The notes under the pieces are model-generated. The model saw nothing but the letters and a program-made list of their open reading frames with translations, did not search any database and was not told where the DNA came from. A program made the position numbers and the translations under genes. A stretch of 64,000 nucleotides of DNA from Thiosulfativibrio zosterae (lineage in GTDB: Bacteria; Pseudomonadota; Gammaproteobacteria; Thiomicrospirales; Thiomicrospiraceae): positions 975,501 through 1,039,500 of the forward strand of contig NZ_AP021888.1 in assembly GCF_011398155.1 (NCBI RefSeq), in the 5' to 3' direction. Of the stretch, positions 15,454 through 23,356 are shown piece after piece (position 1 is the stretch's first letter; every line of letters begins with the position of its first letter).

Positions 15454-18400
15454 ATGAAAAGCAAAATAGCAATTTTAGCTGCAGGTATGCCGCACTTTGG
15501 TGAACTACCATCTCTCAGTAGTAAAGTAGGTGGCTTGTCTATTCTCGATTGGCAATTAAATAGCTTAAAGGCGCTATCGGCTATAACAGATGTGGTTGTT
15601 GGTTTTCGTGCCTCTGAATTGGACCTTGCACAATATGCGAGTATTAATTTGATTGAGAATCCCCACTGGCAATCAACCGGCAGCGTAGGCTCTTTGTTAT
15701 TGGTTGATATTGAAGATTGTGATGAATTATGGGTCAGTTATGGTGATGTTGTTTATCACCAGAAACCTATAGAGAGGATGTCTGAGATAGATTCGGATGT
15801 TGTCATCGCTTATGACAGTGAGTGGACTACACGATACTTGGGGCGTGATCTGTCAGATATTAAGAATGCGGAAAAAGTCATTTTGACAGGTCAAAATATT
15901 AGTCGATTAGGCCAAGATATCAATTTGGATTGGGCAACAGGTGAGTTTATCGGCCTCGTTAGAATAACTGGTGAAGCACTAGCAATACTTAAGAAGCTGA
16001 AAATAAAGCCTTTAAAAAATTTAGCAAATTTATCTTTACCTGATTTGCTTGAATTGCTTAGGTTGAAAGGTGCCCAATTAATAGGTTTCGATATTAAAGG
16101 TCAGTGGGCAGAGCTCAATGAATCTAGAGATTTAGCGCACTTTGTAATGGGGACAAAATCAGAAACACTTTTAAGATTGCATGGAATGTTGAAGTCTGCG
16201 GTGATTCAAGAGCAAGCATCTTTTTCAGTTGCTGATTGGAAAACACAATCGCAAGACTTGATTAGACAGATTCAGGCCAATTTACCTCATGAAAAACTTG
16301 TGGTGCGTTCAAGTGCGCTAAGTGAGGATGCTTTTACTCATTCTAATGCAGGCGCATATACCAGCGTTTTAAATGTACAGAACAATATAAAAGATCTAAC
16401 AGATGCAATTATAAAAGTCATCAACTCTTATGATAACCTGCAACTTGATGATCAGGTTTTAGTACAGCCTATGCTGACAGATGTTGTGATGAGCGGGGTA
16501 GTCTTTACCAGAACATTGGAGCAGGGTGCGCCTTACTATGTTATTAACTATGAGGAGTCTGGTTCGACAGAGGGCATTACTTCAGGTCATGCGGCACAAA
16601 ACTCCGTATTTTACTTTTATAAAAAAGCAAACCCAGATAAGGTTAGCTGTAAAAAGCTCAGAAACCTTATAATTTCTCTTCAAGAAATTGAGTTACTTCT
16701 TAATTATGATGCCTTAGATATTGAATTTGCCGTCGATAAAGCAGGTAGAATTCATATTTTTCAAGTTAGACCGATCAGTTTGCATCAAAACATTTCTTAT
16801 CAAACCGATCAAGAGATTGCTCTGTCAATTGAGCAGGCAAAGCGTTTTTATCAACAATGTTGTCTTATGAATGACGGCTTGGTTGGCAATCGAACGATTT
16901 TAGGCAATATGCCTGATTGGAATCCAGCAGAGATTATTGGTACCAACCCTGGGAATTTATCTTATTCTTTATATAAATATCTTATTCTTGATGAAGTTTG
17001 GGCTCAGCAACGTGCAGAGTTTGGCTATCGTGATGTAAGGCCATATGGTTTGTTAAAGCGTTTTTTAGGCCAACCCTATGTTGATGTTAGAGCGAGCTTT
17101 AACTCTTTTATACCCAAGAACTTATCTAATGAACTAGCAGAGAAGCTTGTGAATTTTTACAGTGTTTGGCTAGTCTTAAATCCACACTTACATGACAAAA
17201 TTGAATTTGAAGTGGTTCCAACTTGTTTGAGCTTAAACTTTGATCGTTGGAAGCAGCGTTTAATAAGAGAGGGTGGCTTTGATGCCAGTGAAGTAACTCA
17301 ACTGAAAGAAGGTTTGAAAGAAGTCACTAATAATGCCATAACGCGTGTTGAATCAGATCTTAAGATAGTGGAGAAGCTAAAAGTTTTATTAGATACTCCA
17401 ACCTATAATTCAGATAACTTCGTTAGTATATCTAGTATTAAGACGCTGTTAGATGATTGTAAGCGTTTAGGTACGCTTCCTTTTGCGCACCTCGCACGCG
17501 CTGGTTTTATAGCGATTACTTTTTTAAAGGACGCCGTGAAAGTTGGTGTTATTTCTAAACAAGCTCAAGAAGGCTTTTTGGAATCATTAAAAACGGTTTC
17601 GCATTCTTTCTCAGAAGATGCTTATTGTGTCAAAACTTCTTCAATGGCTTGGTTAGAGTTTGTTCAAAAGTATGGTCATTTAAGACCCGGAACTTATGAC
17701 ATAAATTCATCGGCATATCACGAGGATTCAGAACATTACTTAAAGCCGGCGGTTGAGCGATCTCAAAAACTAGTTAGTGATTTGGAAAAGCGAAATTGCT
17801 GGGAAAAAGAAAAAAACCGGCTATTCGATGGATTAAGAAAAATCGGAATCCTATCAGATGATGAACAGCTTGAGTCTTTTATGCGACAAGCGATAGAGGG
17901 AAGGGAAAAAGCAAAGTTTATTTTTAGTCGAAGTTTATCAAAAGCATTAGATCAATTAATTATTTGGGGGGATAGGAATCAGCTTTCGCGCGAATTCATA
18001 GCAGAGCTTTCAATAACACAAATTTTCGAACATATAGAGCAAATTTCTTTGAGTGAAACCGAGTGTAAGAAGTTAAAAGAGTTAGCCAATAACAGTTTGC
18101 AAATGCGTAAGACGAATTTAGCGTGTGAATTGCCACCACTGATTGTTTCAGAACAAGATTTTCACTATTTTACCTTAAATGAAAATCACCCAAATTATAT
18201 TGGTTCAACCAAAGTATCTTCTGTAGTTATTGACTTATCAAAAACTGCACAAAATGACCAGGTGAGTGGGAAAATTGTTCTGATTCCGCAGGCTGACCCT
18301 GGTTATGATTGGTTATTTGGACAAGGTATTGTTGGACTGATTACGATGTATGGCGGAGCTAATTCGCACATGGCGATTCGTTCTGCAGAATTTGGTTTGC

Positions 18401-18501
18401 CTGCGGCTATCGGGGTGGGTGAAGCTTTATACAAGAAACTATCACAAGCAAACCAGCTTGAGTTGGACCCATCAAACTCTTTGATACGGTTGGTTCATTG
18501 A
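15454..18501 (+). CDS. glutamine kinase-like PEP-synthase-family protein with N-terminal nucleotidyltransferase-like domain
   Basis: 1015 residues. Residues about 1-235 resemble a sugar nucleotidyltransferase ('IAILAAG', 'ELWVSYGDVVYHQKP', 'TGEFIGLVRIT') but lack the GxGTRL loop, and visibly resemble the separate cytidylyltransferase at 20380. From about 283 comes a pyruvate-phosphate-dikinase-type ATP-grasp domain ('VVRSSALSEDAFTHSNAGAYTSVLNV' region, 'DIEFAVDKAGRIHIFQVRPI'). The C-terminal swivelling domain has 'GGANSHMAIRSAEFGLPAAIGVG' with the phospho-carrier His972. Campylobacter Cj1418, an L-glutamine kinase of phosphoramidate (MeOPN) synthesis, has this kinase architecture, and here the two partner enzymes lie next door. 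A PEP synthase role is less likely given the context. Confidence 0.75.
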   Translation: MKSKIAILAAGMPHFGELPSLSSKVGGLSILDWQLNSLKALSAITDVVVGFRASELDLAQYASINLIENPHWQSTGSVGSLLLVDIEDCDELWVSYGDVVYHQKPIERMSEIDSDVVIAYDSEWTTRYLGRDLSDIKNAEKVILTGQNISRLGQDINLDWATGEFIGLVRITGEALAILKKLKIKPLKNLANLSLPDLLELLRLKGAQLIGFDIKGQWAELNESRDLAHFVMGTKSETLLRLHGMLKSAVIQEQASFSVADWKTQSQDLIRQIQANLPHEKLVVRSSALSEDAFTHSNAGAYTSVLNVQNNIKDLTDAIIKVINSYDNLQLDDQVLVQPMLTDVVMSGVVFTRTLEQGAPYYVINYEESGSTEGITSGHAAQNSVFYFYKKANPDKVSCKKLRNLIISLQEIELLLNYDALDIEFAVDKAGRIHIFQVRPISLHQNISYQTDQEIALSIEQAKRFYQQCCLMNDGLVGNRTILGNMPDWNPAEIIGTNPGNLSYSLYKYLILDEVWAQQRAEFGYRDVRPYGLLKRFLGQPYVDVRASFNSFIPKNLSNELAEKLVNFYSVWLVLNPHLHDKIEFEVVPTCLSLNFDRWKQRLIREGGFDASEVTQLKEGLKEVTNNAITRVESDLKIVEKLKVLLDTPTYNSDNFVSISSIKTLLDDCKRLGTLPFAHLARAGFIAITFLKDAVKVGVISKQAQEGFLESLKTVSHSFSEDAYCVKTSSMAWLEFVQKYGHLRPGTYDINSSAYHEDSEHYLKPAVERSQKLVSDLEKRNCWEKEKNRLFDGLRKIGILSDDEQLESFMRQAIEGREKAKFIFSRSLSKALDQLIIWGDRNQLSREFIAELSITQIFEHIEQISLSETECKKLKELANNSLQMRKTNLACELPPLIVSEQDFHYFTLNENHPNYIGSTKVSSVVIDLSKTAQNDQVSGKIVLIPQADPGYDWLFGQGIVGLITMYGGANSHMAIRSAEFGLPAAIGVGEALYKKLSQANQLELDPSNSLIRLVH

Positions 18502-18502
18502 T

Positions 18503-19108
18503 ATGAAGAGAATAGGCATTTCCCAGCGCAGAGACGACGTTCCCAATAGAAACGAAACAAGAGATTCACTTGATGTCATATGGTCAAGTCTTCTGTGGCG
18601 GCTAAATATTATTCCAATTCCTCTGTGCAGTGAAATCCAAGATCATCTAAGTTATTTGGCGGCCCTTAATTTGGATGGTTTTATTTTATCGGGCGGAAAT
18701 GATATAGGTGAAAGCCCTAAAAGAGATCATTTAGAAAATAGCATTCTTGATTATTCAAAAGCAAAAAATTTACCCGTCTTAGGTGTCTGTAGAGGTATGC
18801 AATACATAAATTTCTATCAAGGTGGGAGTTTGATCAATATCGGTGGCCATGTCGCAACTCAACATTCCAAGCTGGTGGGTGGATGGGTTTCGCAAAACAG
18901 TATTAATTATGTTAACAGCTTCCACAATTATGCAGTCACTGATCAAACAATAGGCGAGCAATTAGAGCCGCTTGCTCATACTGAAGATGGAGTTGTCGAA
19001 GCTTTACAGCATAAACACCATCCTTGGTTAGGCATTATGTGGCACCCAGAACGTGAACCCTATCAAACTTCAAACGATAGATTAATTCAACAACACTTTA
19101 AGGTTTAA
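18503..19108 (+). CDS. class I glutamine amidotransferase-like hydrolase (Cj1417/PuuD-like)
   Basis: 201 residues. The nucleophile elbow 'GVCRGMQ' holds the catalytic Cys near residue 95; 'MWHPERE' near 180 supplies His and Glu of the triad, and 'FILSGGNDIG' forms the oxyanion region. It belongs to the gamma-glutamyl-GABA-hydrolase-like branch. In Campylobacter, Cj1417 splits cytidine diphospho-L-glutamine into glutamate and cytidine diphosphoramidate. It starts 1 bp after the glutamine-kinase-like stop, which supports that reaction here. Without the context it would be called a generic peptidase C26. Confidence 0.78.
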   Translation: MKRIGISQRRDDVPNRNETRDSLDVIWSSLLWRLNIIPIPLCSEIQDHLSYLAALNLDGFILSGGNDIGESPKRDHLENSILDYSKAKNLPVLGVCRGMQYINFYQGGSLINIGGHVATQHSKLVGGWVSQNSINYVNSFHNYAVTDQTIGEQLEPLAHTEDGVVEALQHKHHPWLGIMWHPEREPYQTSNDRLIQQHFKV

Positions 19109-19111
19109 AAG

Positions 19112-20383
19112 ATGGTTTCGCTGATTGAAGAGATAAAAAAAGATTTAGATTATAAAAATCAATTTTTGATTGATCGCCTTTGCTTTTTAATTGATGTAAA
19201 AAAGATAATTCATAAAGCATATTCGGATAATGATTTGAAGCAGGGCGATCAAACGCTGACCGCGCCGGATTTAATGCAAATATGTGATTACTTAAAAAGC
19301 GCTTCCGAGCAAAAGGAAAATCTAGATTACAAAATTGTCAATAGTTTGCTAAAAATTCAATCGGGTGAAATAGTATGGCCTGAAAAATTTGTTTTCTCAG
19401 AAGATGTAGCGAGTTTTTTATATAAGGCTCTGAATGATTTGCAATTACCTAAAATAAAAAATAAGTCCGCTTTATGCAATATTGGTAGCTGGGTAAATGC
19501 AGTAAGTGTATCCCCAGGGCAGGCTATAAAAAAAATGGATTTTACATTTGTGAAATGGAATGAAACCCTTGGGAAAGCATATTCATTTGCATTAATGTCA
19601 CAAAATATTTTGCCGACAAGTGTTATCAAGGTGCGACCCACACAAAGCTGGAAAAGAAGAGTTTTAGGCTTACTTCCAATAATGTTTCAAAAGTTTGTGT
19701 TTATCAAATTAAAACCTGGTCTTTTAAATACCGTATCTGTCAAAGGCAGTTTAAATATTTTTAATGAAGATCATTGTTTGCATAAAGTCTATGGCGATAG
19801 GCTTGTAATAAAAAATAGTATGGTTGTCAATGCATCAAACATTAATGAGCATAAAATTGTTGATGCGATGAAGAAAGGCAATGGGAGTGCTCTATTGTTT
19901 TCGGGTGGTGGTTTGGTTAGACAAAATACATTTGAGCAAGTAAATAAAAAATTTATTCATATGCATCCTGGAAAATTACCAGAAGTGAGGGGCGCGGATG
20001 GATTTTTCTGGTCAGTGTTGTTAAATGGTTATCCATCTTGTTCTGCCTTTTACCAAAATGTAGGTATAGATACAGGGGGTGTCATTCATGAAGAGAGTTT
20101 TGAGTTGCCAATGTTCAATACGTTATTGATAAGTGAATTAGAAAGTCACGCCAAATCTAATTTTTATGATGTAGTTTATCGTTCGATACTAGATTATTAT
20201 GACCCAATGATGCGAGCGATTACATTGTCTGACGTTCTTGAGAAGGTGAATGCTGGTAGTTCAATAGATGATTTAGAGTTGCGCTCTCAAAAAGAGATTG
20301 AAGGACGCAATTATCATTTTATGCACCCTTCGCTAAGAAATAAGTTAATAGAATTAATTTTAAATAATAGAGAGAAAGTATGA
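19112..20383 (+). CDS. formyltransferase-like protein of unknown substrate
   Basis: 423 residues. The N-terminal ~150 residues are Lys-rich and helical with no recognised fold. The C-terminal half holds a formyltransferase-like core: 'KGNGSALLFSGGGLV', 'FIHMHPGKLPEVRGADGFFWSVLLNG' and 'AFYQNVGIDTGGVIHEESFELP'. The usual N-x-H-P-(S/G)-x-LP motif reads H-M-H-P-G-K-LP, so the catalytic Asn position is His, while the later Asp of 'GIDTG' is kept. It sits inside the phosphoramidate-like operon, overlapping the cytidylyltransferase gene by 4 bp, yet has no counterpart in the Campylobacter pathway. It may formylate or otherwise acylate the product, or may be non-catalytic. Confidence 0.6.
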   Translation: MVSLIEEIKKDLDYKNQFLIDRLCFLIDVKKIIHKAYSDNDLKQGDQTLTAPDLMQICDYLKSASEQKENLDYKIVNSLLKIQSGEIVWPEKFVFSEDVASFLYKALNDLQLPKIKNKSALCNIGSWVNAVSVSPGQAIKKMDFTFVKWNETLGKAYSFALMSQNILPTSVIKVRPTQSWKRRVLGLLPIMFQKFVFIKLKPGLLNTVSVKGSLNIFNEDHCLHKVYGDRLVIKNSMVVNASNINEHKIVDAMKKGNGSALLFSGGGLVRQNTFEQVNKKFIHMHPGKLPEVRGADGFFWSVLLNGYPSCSAFYQNVGIDTGGVIHEESFELPMFNTLLISELESHAKSNFYDVVYRSILDYYDPMMRAITLSDVLEKVNAGSSIDDLELRSQKEIEGRNYHFMHPSLRNKLIELILNNREKV

Positions 20384-21153
20384 GAATAATTATCCTTGCA
20401 GCGGGACAGGGGACACGCTTAAGACCTTACACAAATGATCGCCCAAAATGTATGGTAAGTTTAAATGGTAAACCACTGTTGCATTATCAACTCGATGTGA
20501 TGAACGAATTGGGCATTGATAAGTCAGATATTGCTTTAGTTGGCGGATATTTACAAGAAGCCTTGGTTGCGCCGGGTATAAAACAGTATAGAAACGAAAA
20601 ATTTGCTGAAACCAACATGTTGGAAACCCTCTTCTGTGCGGAAGAGTTTATGACGGATGATGATTTAATCATTGCCTATGGGGATATTGTCTATAAACCC
20701 GAGGTGCTACAGGCTTTGATTGATACTGAAGGCGATGTAGTGATTACTGCCGATTTGGAATGGGAGCAACTTTGGTCATTAAGAATGGAGAATCCATTGG
20801 ATGACGCTGAAACCTTCAAAATGAATGATCAAGGTTTTGTTATAGAGTTAGGGAAGAAACCACAATCTAATGAAGAAGTTCAGGCTCAATATATGGGGTT
20901 GATTAAGGTTAGTCGTGAAAAAGTAAGAGCTTTTAAAAGTTTTTATCAGAGCTTGGATCGAAAAGCGATTTATGATGGCAAAGACTTTGACAATATGTAT
21001 ATGACCAGTTTTATTCAAAATCTAATTGATGGCGGTTGGAAAGTTAAACCCGCATTAATCAAAAATGGATGGGTAGAAGTGGATACAGTCGAAGAACTAA
21101 AGCTTTATGAAAAAATGAAGATCTTTTTACACACTAAGTTAAATAAATCATGA
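20380..21153 (+). CDS. CTP:phosphoglutamine cytidylyltransferase-like nucleotidyltransferase (Cj1416-like)
   Basis: 257 residues with an intact nucleotidyltransferase signature 'IILAAGQGTRLRPYTNDRPKCMVSLNGKPLL', the metal-binding 'IIAYGDIVY', 'GLIKVS', and a closing 'NGWVEVDTVEELKLYEKM'. It is of the LicC/Cj1416 type. In Campylobacter, Cj1416 couples CTP to phospho-L-glutamine. With the kinase-like and hydrolase-like genes just upstream, the reaction order kinase, cytidylyltransferase, hydrolase is complete. A phosphocholine or sugar-phosphate cytidylyltransferase is the alternative reading, but no choline kinase gene is near. Confidence 0.78.
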   Translation: MRIIILAAGQGTRLRPYTNDRPKCMVSLNGKPLLHYQLDVMNELGIDKSDIALVGGYLQEALVAPGIKQYRNEKFAETNMLETLFCAEEFMTDDDLIIAYGDIVYKPEVLQALIDTEGDVVITADLEWEQLWSLRMENPLDDAETFKMNDQGFVIELGKKPQSNEEVQAQYMGLIKVSREKVRAFKSFYQSLDRKAIYDGKDFDNMYMTSFIQNLIDGGWKVKPALIKNGWVEVDTVEELKLYEKMKIFLHTKLNKS

Positions 21154-21647
21154 TCGAATCCCTGATTGCCCCAGTATCTGAATGGTTGATTAAAAAAGGC
21201 CAGGATAAAATTAAGGAGTCGGCGGAGTTTCAAAACACACGCTTGGCGATACGGCAGGCGGTGGTTCGCGAATTACGCTTGAACAGGGCTTTTATTGACG
21301 AGGTAATAAAGCTTAAAGAAGACGTTACAGGTTTGACCCTTGCGATGGCTGAAGAATTAGAAGTCAGTGCATTTAATAAGCTAGAAGACTCGTTTATGCC
21401 GATTGAGCTTTTTTTCGATTGTGAACGCCCTGCGTTGGATGAAGAAAGTTCGGATGGCCAATTTTTAAACTGGGCCAGTCAGCTAGAAAATGAAGCCTTG
21501 TGGGTCGAGCGTATTTATATGCGGTTACGCATTTTAAGAGCACGCTGGCGTTGCAGCAAAGTCCCAAAAAACAAAAGCGTGCAATATGTACGGTGGTTAA
21601 TCGATACTTGGTTAAAACAGCAGACAAACCGTAACCGTACATTCTAA
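21150..21647 (+). pseudogene. hypothetical protein gene, 3' end replaced by an IS66 remnant
   Basis: The first 160 codons are a helical, charged protein ('LIKKGQDKIKESAEFQNTRLAIRQAVVRELRLNRAFIDEVI', Trp-rich C-terminal half) that I do not recognise. The frame then enters the IS66 tip at 21631 and stops at TAA 21645, so the last five residues (RNRTF) are transposon-derived. Its start overlaps the cytidylyltransferase stop (ATGA), so it belonged to the phosphoramidate-like operon. Whether the shortened protein still works is unknown. Confidence 0.6.
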
Positions 21648-21716
21648 GGCGTATTGACTAACTGACATCCTCAACTAACTTCACCAATCCTGGTGAGACT
21701 TTCCATTGACGTCTGT
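21631..21716. mobile_element. 86-bp IS66 left-end remnant
   Basis: Matches 9498-9583 of the intact IS66 element with one substitution that I can see (C to T at 21691), then diverges abruptly into IS30-like sequence. Same orientation as the 9498 end. It marks a second IS66 insertion that was later deleted. Confidence 0.92.
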
Positions 21717-22548
21717 TGTGGCTACATTATTTCGTAACAAACAAGCGCAGCTTTTAGCGATGCAAAGACGACAAACAGCTTACAAAGCCATAAAGTTAAC
21801 CTAAACTACGACAGACTGGCTTTCACAGCTCATTGAACAAGATTTAAGCCCACAGCAAGCTGTTGATTATCTGATGCGTGAAAAAGGCATTAGCCTTCAT
21901 CACGAAACGGTGTACCAGTTTATTTATCGAGATAAAGCCAATGGCGGTCAATTGCATGAACACTTGAGAATTGCCAATAAGCCCTATCGCAAACGCTATG
22001 GAAAAAATGACCGCCGCGGGCAAATCAAAAACCGCATCTCAATTGAACAACGGCCTGAGATTGTTGAGCAAAAAACAAGGATTGGTGATTGGGAAGGTGA
22101 CACAGTTATTGGCAAGGGACATAAAGGAGTATTACTAACGCTTGTAGAGCGTAAGACACTGTATACCCTCATAGTGCCATTACCAGACAAGCAATCTGAG
22201 AAGTTAGCCCAAGCAGTGATTAATGCCATGAAAGGCCTTAAATCTCAAGTACTGACGATTACCTATGACAATGGTAAAGAATTTGCTGACCATGAACGGA
22301 TGGCAAAGGCGTTGGAAGCAGATATTTACTTTGCACACCCTTATGCTTCTTGGGAGCGTGGAATTAATGAAAATACCAATGGTCTGATACGCCAGTATTT
22401 TCCCAAAGGTATGGATTTAAGAGGTGTAACAATAGAGCAAACTCAGTATGTTATGGACAGATTAAACAATCGTCCAAGAAGTAGTCGAGGAGGTAAAACA
22501 CCTAATGAATTATTTAAGGGGCTGCGAGTAGATTTACTGGCAGCGTGA
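21717..22548 (+). pseudogene. IS30-family transposase, 5'-truncated with an internal stop
   Basis: Frame 1 from 21721 gives 'RNKQAQLLAMQRRQTAYKAIKLT', then TAA at 21802-21804, then resumes '...DWLSQLIEQDLSPQQAVDYLMREKGISLHHETVYQ'. From the ATG at 21874, 224 residues cover the catalytic half: 'IGDWEGDTVIGKGHKG' (Asp), 'TITYDNGKEFADH' (Asp), 'FAHPYASWERGINENTNGLIRQYFPKG' (Glu). The N-terminal DNA-binding part is missing at the IS66 junction. The catalytic domain is well preserved, so decay is fairly recent. Confidence 0.88.
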
Positions 22549-22841
22549 TTAAATTGCAGTTATTACTTAAAACCGCGTTTCATAATGATGTTAAGGTGAA
22601 TCAATTTAATAATCAGCTGGAAATATGCTTTAGGCACTTTAATAAAGAAGATCAAGTTGAACCGTTAATGAAAAATCCGTCTAAACTGAAACCATTTACT
22701 ATGCTTGAGTTAATGCAAACTACGGTTGATACTTTAATGGGACATGAGTTAAATCGACAGTTTGCGGAGCTAAAAGATTGTGAGATTAAAAATGGTTCAT
22801 CATACTCATTAATTGATGTTTATGAAAGATGTCAGCTTTAG
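22545..22841 (+). CDS. hypothetical small protein, perhaps a gene remnant behind IS30
   Basis: A 98-residue frame begins with a GTG that overlaps the IS30 transposase stop, so its first ten or so residues may be IS30 end sequence rather than gene. The rest ('VNQFNNQLEICFRHFNKEDQVEPLMKNPSKLKPFTMLELMQTTVDTLMGHELNRQF') looks protein-like. I recognise no family and see no Shine-Dalgarno. It could be the 3' end of a gene cut by IS30, possibly one that started at 21150, but nothing links them directly. Confidence 0.35.
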   Translation: MIKLQLLLKTAFHNDVKVNQFNNQLEICFRHFNKEDQVEPLMKNPSKLKPFTMLELMQTTVDTLMGHELNRQFAELKDCEIKNGSSYSLIDVYERCQL

Positions 22842-22929
22842 TGGTTTTTTTAAAAGAACATTTAAAGACCTTTGCACGAGAATCCTTTGAAAACTTCAAA
22901 ATATTCTGATATTGTGAGTCAACTCCGTT

Positions 22930-23028
22930 GAGAAATATATAACCTTTTACAACTATAAACGAATCAATTCAGCGATTGATTATTTAACCCCAGTTCAAAA
23001 ACGGCTGGAATTACAAAATGCGGCTTAG
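22930..23028 (+). pseudogene. IS3-family OrfB C-terminal remnant
   Basis: A short frame reads 'EKYITFYNYKRINSAIDYLTPVQKRLELQNAA' then TAG, the typical end of IS3-group transposases (YN..R.HSA.GYLTP). No upstream domain remains. Confidence 0.75.
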
Positions 23029-23059
23029 AAACACTACAGAAATACTTGACCATTACAAA

Positions 23060-23209
23060 CGAACCATTGGGGTGGCAAAAAAATACTACGGTTTAGCCCA
23101 TGCTAGATATATGGGGATTGAGCGTAACTAAGCAAGGCTGACCCTGATAAGCATTGTGCATAAGTTAAAAAGAGCGGCGAATGTTCAAAGGTCTTGTGCC
23201 TAAGACCTA
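23060..23209 (+). pseudogene. IS5/IS4-like transposase C-terminal remnant
   Basis: One frame reads 'RTIGVAKKYYGLAHARYMGIERN', a TAA, then 'ARLTLISIVHKLKRAANVQRSCA' and TAA. The 'YGLxxARYxGxxRN...L..I..NLKR' pattern ends many IS5-type DDE transposases. The internal stop marks it as dead. Confidence 0.7.
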
Positions 23210-23211
23210 GG

Positions 23212-23306
23212 GTTGGTATTTTCAAAATCTGGAAAATACCAACGAAAACCAACTAAAAGCTGAAATTTTCAGTTAGACTCAAAAAAATGCCGATTTTCGA
23301 AATCGG
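23212..23306. other. three consecutive perfect stem-loops
   Basis: A 12-bp perfect stem (GTTGGTATTTTC 23212-23223 with GAAAATACCAAC 23232-23243, 8-nt loop), then CTGAAATTTTCAG (23260-23272), then CCGATTTTCGAAATCGG (23290-23306). They lie between the IS5-like remnant and the glycosyltransferase gene and probably include the IS end; they may also block read-through into the glycosyltransferase. Confidence 0.75.
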
Positions 23307-23356
23307 TCAAGTTTTGGGATAGTCTTACAAGAGTCTCATTTAGGAAAAATAAACTC

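Noticed and set aside
15454-18501. Housekeeping phosphoenolpyruvate synthase
   Set aside because: The kinase domains are of that superfamily, but the extra N-terminal domain and the cytidylyltransferase and amidotransferase neighbours fit glutamine kinase much better.
20380-21153. Phosphocholine cytidylyltransferase (LicC) of a choline-decoration pathway
   Set aside because: The family fits, but no choline kinase, choline transporter or LicD-like transferase is nearby, while Cj1417- and Cj1418-like genes are.
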